From assembly GCA_009885205.1 (NCBI GenBank), contig VFLE01000190.1, forward strand, positions 1 to 7,382: DNA of 7,382 nt, in the 5' to 3' direction. The position numbers and the translations under genes are program-made. Below the pieces are notes generated by a model. It did no database searches. It was given only the letters and a program-made list of their open reading frames with translations, and was not told where the DNA came from. This document shows positions 5,190 to 7,382 of the stretch, in pieces. The stretch is from Candidatus Shapirobacteria bacterium. Lineage in GTDB: Bacteria > Patescibacteriota > Microgenomatia > UBA12405. Numbering within the stretch: the first letter of the stretch is position 1; the number at the start of each line of letters is the position of its first letter.

Positions 5190-6116
5190 AACTTTTTCTT
5201 TATTGAAAGGGGATGGAGAAAAACTGTTTCTCCTATGTATAAGATTTTTCCAATAGGCCATACTCAATTTCTCTAAATTCGAGGGATTCATCATATCCTT
5301 AAATTCTTCTACTTTGGCTTTCATGTTCTCACTATTTACATCGGACCAATCTTTTACAATCCATACCGGCAAGTCTAAAAACACGCTGTCTATAGGAGAC
5401 GTTTTCACAATAGGAATGCATCCTAGTGCTAAAGCCTCCCATGTGCGATGACAATCCAATCCATTTCCATGCGGAGATGCAACAAAAGCGTATTCTGACT
5501 GTGTTTTCCAAGTCATAAGCCGATCTACCTTTTCCGTTTCGTAAAAAATGCACTCTCTCGGAATTTTTTGAATGGCCTCTCGTCTATCTCCCGAGAATTT
5601 AGTATCCATTTTGAAATGAAAATTCGAATAAGCTTCCAATTTGCGGTCTGATATAGGTTTGGCCATGGACAAAATTGACTGTGCTATTTTTTCTTGGTCC
5701 AAGGGAGATGATTTCGCCCCCCATTCGTGATCTTGCGTCGAAAGTGTATGATAATCCATTCCGATGGGAATTTTTGTCAATTTTGGATGTTCTCTTACAC
5801 AATTTTGAGAATACCAATGAATTATTTTGTCTGATTCGATGAATTGTAAAAATTCTGCTTCTGAATGAAATAAATCGGTAGGGCAACTCTCGTCACAATC
5901 TCCCGTTACCAGAATGAATTTCTTCATTTTTGGAAATGTTTCTTGGATGAAATGCGGAATCGCGGATGAGCATACATAAATCGAATCCCCCTCTTTCAAA
6001 CTGTTAAAAAAGTATCCGTATACAAAGCGTATTGAAGAGTGTGGATCCACACTATAGATAGAACACGATTTCATAATACCTCGGGAAGAAACAATTTGGC
6101 AATCGGCTTCGGACAT
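5166..6116 (-). CDS. Exostosin-like (GT47-type) glycosyltransferase
   Basis: A 316-residue protein whose C-terminal half carries the exostosin-family signature SPHGNGLDCHRTWEAL (residues 214-229), then LGCIPIVK and a DLPVWIV-KDW segment. This is the sugar-nucleotide-binding part of GT47-like enzymes, which add sugars to glycan chains. Upstream are VTGDCDES (70-77), HWYSQNC (100-106) and IPIGMDYHTL (116-125), common in giant virus homologues. No transmembrane anchor or signal peptide is visible, so it may act in the cytosol or virus factory rather than the Golgi. The frame extends to a GTG at 6161, but the first ATG is at 6116, and the bases between are promoter-like and AT-rich, so I start at 6116. 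The last residues (GEPFFP) are encoded by a degenerate gene-end hairpin. With glmS and the 206-aa gene it suggests a glycan pathway. Donor and acceptor are unknown. Confidence 0.85.
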   Translation of the reverse strand: MSEADCQIVSSRGIMKSCSIYSVDPHSSIRFVYGYFFNSLKEGDSIYVCSSAIPHFIQETFPKMKKFILVTGDCDESCPTDLFHSEAEFLQFIESDKIIHWYSQNCVREHPKLTKIPIGMDYHTLSTQDHEWGAKSSPLDQEKIAQSILSMAKPISDRKLEAYSNFHFKMDTKFSGDRREAIQKIPRECIFYETEKVDRLMTWKTQSEYAFVASPHGNGLDCHRTWEALALGCIPIVKTSPIDSVFLDLPVWIVKDWSDVNSENMKAKVEEFKDMMNPSNLEKLSMAYWKNLIHRRNSFSPSPFNKEKVLGEPFFP

Positions 6117-6172
6117 TATATAAGAAATTTGTATACTTTTTATATAATTTTTACCGCACACCTTTTTTTTTC
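6117..6172 (-). promoter_or_regulatory. AT-rich promoter region of the exostosin-like gene
   Basis: These 56 bases separate the stop of the 140-aa gene from the ATG at 6116. On the minus strand they begin with a nine-A run, then AAAAATTATATAAAAAG and TTTCTTATATA immediately before the ATG. The composition and the TTCT-TATATA arrangement resemble the TCTATATATAA boxes before two other genes. No strong hairpin is seen after the upstream gene, unlike most gene ends here. Confidence 0.4.
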
Positions 6173-6595
6173 CTAAAGAAAAAACATTTTTCTCTTTTTT
6201 GTTTTTCTTTGTTTTTTGGATTTTCTTTGTTTTTTGGATTTTCTTTGTTTTTTGGATTTTGTTCCAAAAAATCTACTCTTGTCTTCTGTGGAAGGAGTCT
6301 GGTTATTACGATAAGGTGTGTGTAATCCCTGTATTCCCAACTTTAATCGTTGTTGTCCTCTTATAAATTCGTCTTCTTTTTGCCCATTGCCATACAATTC
6401 GACAAACTTATTAAATTTGCCTATAATTTCGTCTTTGTCTTGGCAAAAGTTGTTTCCACAATGTTTGTTATACATGTAATCAAGGCCCTGTTCAAACCAT
6501 TGTATAGGTCGTTGATTAAAATACGTATCTGGCGTACCTCTAGTAAAATAAGCATCTAACTTTGTTTTATCATCATTAGTCAAATTGATGTTCAT
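6173..6595 (-). CDS. Hypothetical protein with lysine-rich repeat tail, 140 aa
   Basis: I do not recognise this protein. Residues 1-105 look like a compact, mostly helical, soluble domain with aromatic-rich patches (TYFNQRPIQWFEQGLDYMY at 24-42) and two cysteines close together (HCGNNFC, 45-51), which alone are not a recognised metal site. The C-terminus is highly basic: three perfect KSKKQR units (113-130), a fourth variant KTKKRK (131-136), then MFFL. Such a tail would bind nucleic acid or another polyanion, or act as a nuclear or virion targeting signal; this is inference. The ATG is preceded by a TCTATATATAA box. It lies between the exostosin-like gene and a probable virion protein on the same strand, so a late or virion role is possible. 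Confidence 0.7.
   Translation of the reverse strand: MNINLTNDDKTKLDAYFTRGTPDTYFNQRPIQWFEQGLDYMYNKHCGNNFCQDKDEIIGKFNKFVELYGNGQKEDEFIRGQQRLKLGIQGLHTPYRNNQTPSTEDKSRFFGTKSKKQRKSKKQRKSKKQRKTKKRKMFFL
6206..6259 (-). repeat. 18-bp coding tandem repeat, three perfect units
   Basis: Three identical 18-base units, AAATCCAAAAAACAAAGA on the minus strand, encode KSKKQR three times at the end of the 140-aa protein. A fourth, degenerate unit follows at 6188-6205. Because the unit is a multiple of three, gain or loss of copies would change the tail length without breaking the frame. Confidence 0.9.
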
Positions 6596-6621
6596 TATAT
6601 ATTATATATAGAAAATAACGC
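6596..6621 (-). promoter_or_regulatory. TCTATATATAA promoter box before the 140-aa gene
   Basis: The 26-base gap holds TCTATATATAA on the minus strand (6602-6612), six bases before the ATG at 6595. It is the same 11-mer seen before the methyltransferase gene. The TCTA core in an AT-rich setting resembles late promoters of Mimivirus relatives. The upstream gene ends at 6622, so little room remains for a separate terminator. Confidence 0.5.
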
Positions 6622-7179
6622 TCAAAACCAAGGTTTCAATTCTAATTGTTTATAATTTCTATCATGGTGCATCGGCAAAGACAATGGTACGACTAAAGAA
6701 CTCTGGTCCTGTAAATATTTCATATATCCCATGGTTTCACCGTATACAGACGGTACTGCATAATCCCAAACAAATTGATTCAGACGTTCGACCTGACCGG
6801 TAACATCTGTCTCACGATGTTCCGCATATTGTAAATAAATGCTTCGCATGATTGTTTTCAACGTATCCATATTTTGCGGAGGGATAACAAATTGTTGATT
6901 GGAAAGATTATATACGCCCGCGCGTATGCCGTTTTGTATTATTTGGGCATTTGCCGGGGAGAAAAAAACTTGCGCTAAAACATTGTTCTCCCATTCTCCC
7001 GTAAGTGCTTCGCGATATTCAGTCGCTTTATTTTTTATGGCGATTCGTTCGGTCATCTGGAATCGCGCATCCGGATTCATCGGTTCAATAATATTCACGC
7101 GCCCGTTGTATTTCCCCGTTTTTAAAATGCTTTCTTCATTATCACTCGTCGGTGTAAATTTCAATGAATTCAGGAGCAT
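6622..7179 (-). CDS. Conserved giant-virus protein, probable virion component, 185 aa
   Basis: The sequence has the pattern of a short protein family conserved in Mimivirus relatives and phycodnaviruses (I believe the family filed as DUF5761, but this is from memory). Landmarks are FFSPANAQIIQNGIR (72-86), DTLKTIMRSIYLQY (105-118), LNQFVWDYAVPSV (133-145), YLQDQSSLVVPLSLP (155-169) and the terminal LELKPWF (179-185). There is no signal peptide, membrane segment or enzyme motif. Members are usually described as hypothetical or virion-associated; a minor capsid role is plausible but unproven. It starts at an ATG 77 bases from a divergent membrane-protein gene that also looks structural, so the pair may be expressed late together. 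Confidence 0.7.
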   Translation of the reverse strand: MLLNSLKFTPTSDNEESILKTGKYNGRVNIIEPMNPDARFQMTERIAIKNKATEYREALTGEWENNVLAQVFFSPANAQIIQNGIRAGVYNLSNQQFVIPPQNMDTLKTIMRSIYLQYAEHRETDVTGQVERLNQFVWDYAVPSVYGETMGYMKYLQDQSSLVVPLSLPMHHDRNYKQLELKPWF

Positions 7180-7256
7180 TTCTTTATACTAGTGAAAGAT
7201 AATTTTTTATCATTTTCATTTAGGCAACAATATCTAATGGCATAATATACTATACT
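7180..7256. promoter_or_regulatory. Divergent promoter region between the 185-aa gene and the membrane protein
   Basis: This 77-base AT-rich gap separates two outward-facing genes, so it should contain both promoters. It holds TATCTAATGG with a TCTA at 7233-7236, and TATACTATACT just before the ATG at 7257. No AAAATTGA early octamer is present, which fits late expression of two structural-looking genes. The ATG inside TCTAATGG is followed by an in-frame stop after one further codon, so it is not a start. Confidence 0.4.
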
Positions 7257-7382
7257 ATGAATTCATTCCAAGTTATTGTATTATCTATCGCCGTTGTTAT
7301 TCTTATTTTGGTTCTCACATTTGTAGGCGTATTAATGAGCAGAACGACCGGCTCTACTGTGTTTCCTCCCACCGCAAACGAT
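7257..7382 (+). CDS. Small membrane-anchored protein, partial at right edge
   Basis: From the ATG at 7257 the frame stays open for 42 codons to the window edge. Residues 4-27 form one strongly hydrophobic segment (FQVIVLSIAVVILILVLTF and onward), followed by SRTTGSTVFPPTAND. An N-terminal membrane anchor followed by a (V/F)-(F/Y)-P-P-x-x-x-(D/E) element is typical of small conserved membrane proteins of giant virus virions, often continuing into a C-P-D-Y-W-type motif; that part would lie beyond the window. A role in the inner virion membrane is inference. It diverges from the 185-aa gene across a 77-base promoter region. Confidence 0.7.
   Translation, partial: MNSFQVIVLSIAVVILILVLTFVGVLMSRTTGSTVFPPTAND

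Noticed and set aside
5332..5886. Alternative minus-strand frames inside the exostosin-like gene
   Set aside because: Shadow frames of a gene with a clear family signature; no independent support.
6117..6161. Extended exostosin-like start at GTG (6161)
   Set aside because: The codon is GTG, not ATG, and the 45 bases before the ATG at 6116 are promoter-like and AT-rich.
1..7382. tRNA, rRNA or bacterial operon signals
   Set aside because: I saw no cloverleaf-like segment, no rRNA-like stretch and no consistent Shine-Dalgarno sites before the start codons.

Overview
The window looks like part of a nucleocytoplasmic large DNA virus (giant virus) genome, most likely from the Mimivirus-related order Imitervirales (algal or other protist host). 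The evidence is the gene mix: MORN repeats, a viral glucosamine-6-phosphate synthase, an N6-adenine DNA methyltransferase, exostosin-like glycosyltransferase, a short virion-type protein and a small membrane-anchored protein. Other support is tight packing without introns or bacterial ribosome binding sites, an AAAATTGA octamer (the Mimivirus early promoter) before one gene, AT-rich TCTA-containing boxes before others, and strong palindromes at gene ends. No hallmark gene (major capsid protein, DNA polymerase B, packaging ATPase) lies in the window, so family placement is inference.

Layout: 1-190 is a repeat block (16-bp tandem units, a perfect mini-hairpin, a repeated 22-bp leader). 235-1056 (+) encodes a MORN-repeat protein. 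It converges, across a nested inverted repeat (1056-1164), on glmS (1168-2994, -). A 34-bp divergent promoter separates glmS from a DNA adenine methyltransferase (3029-4372, +). That gene converges, across a second palindromic region (4409-4478), on a 206-aa glycosyltransferase-like gene (4480-5100, -). Behind it, also on the minus strand, come an exostosin-like glycosyltransferase (5166-6116), a basic-tailed hypothetical protein (6173-6595) and a probable virion protein (6622-7179). A single-pass membrane protein (7257 onward, +) runs off the right edge.

Functionally, glmS makes glucosamine-6-phosphate, the entry point to UDP-GlcNAc, and two neighbouring genes look like glycosyltransferases, so the middle of the window suggests virus-directed glycan synthesis. 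The right end looks structural.

The most unusual content is non-coding. A family of related palindromic modules built on GGGGAACC / GGTTCCCC, usually followed by CCCCTCC and a T-rich tract, sits at or overlaps the 3' ends of five genes (MORN, glmS, methyltransferase, the 206-aa gene and the exostosin-like gene), with extra orphan copies in the left repeat block. I interpret these as transcript-end (hairpin/polyadenylation) elements that also behave like dispersed repeats. A 42-bp perfect direct repeat of this family flanks the MORN gene, making it look like a removable cassette.
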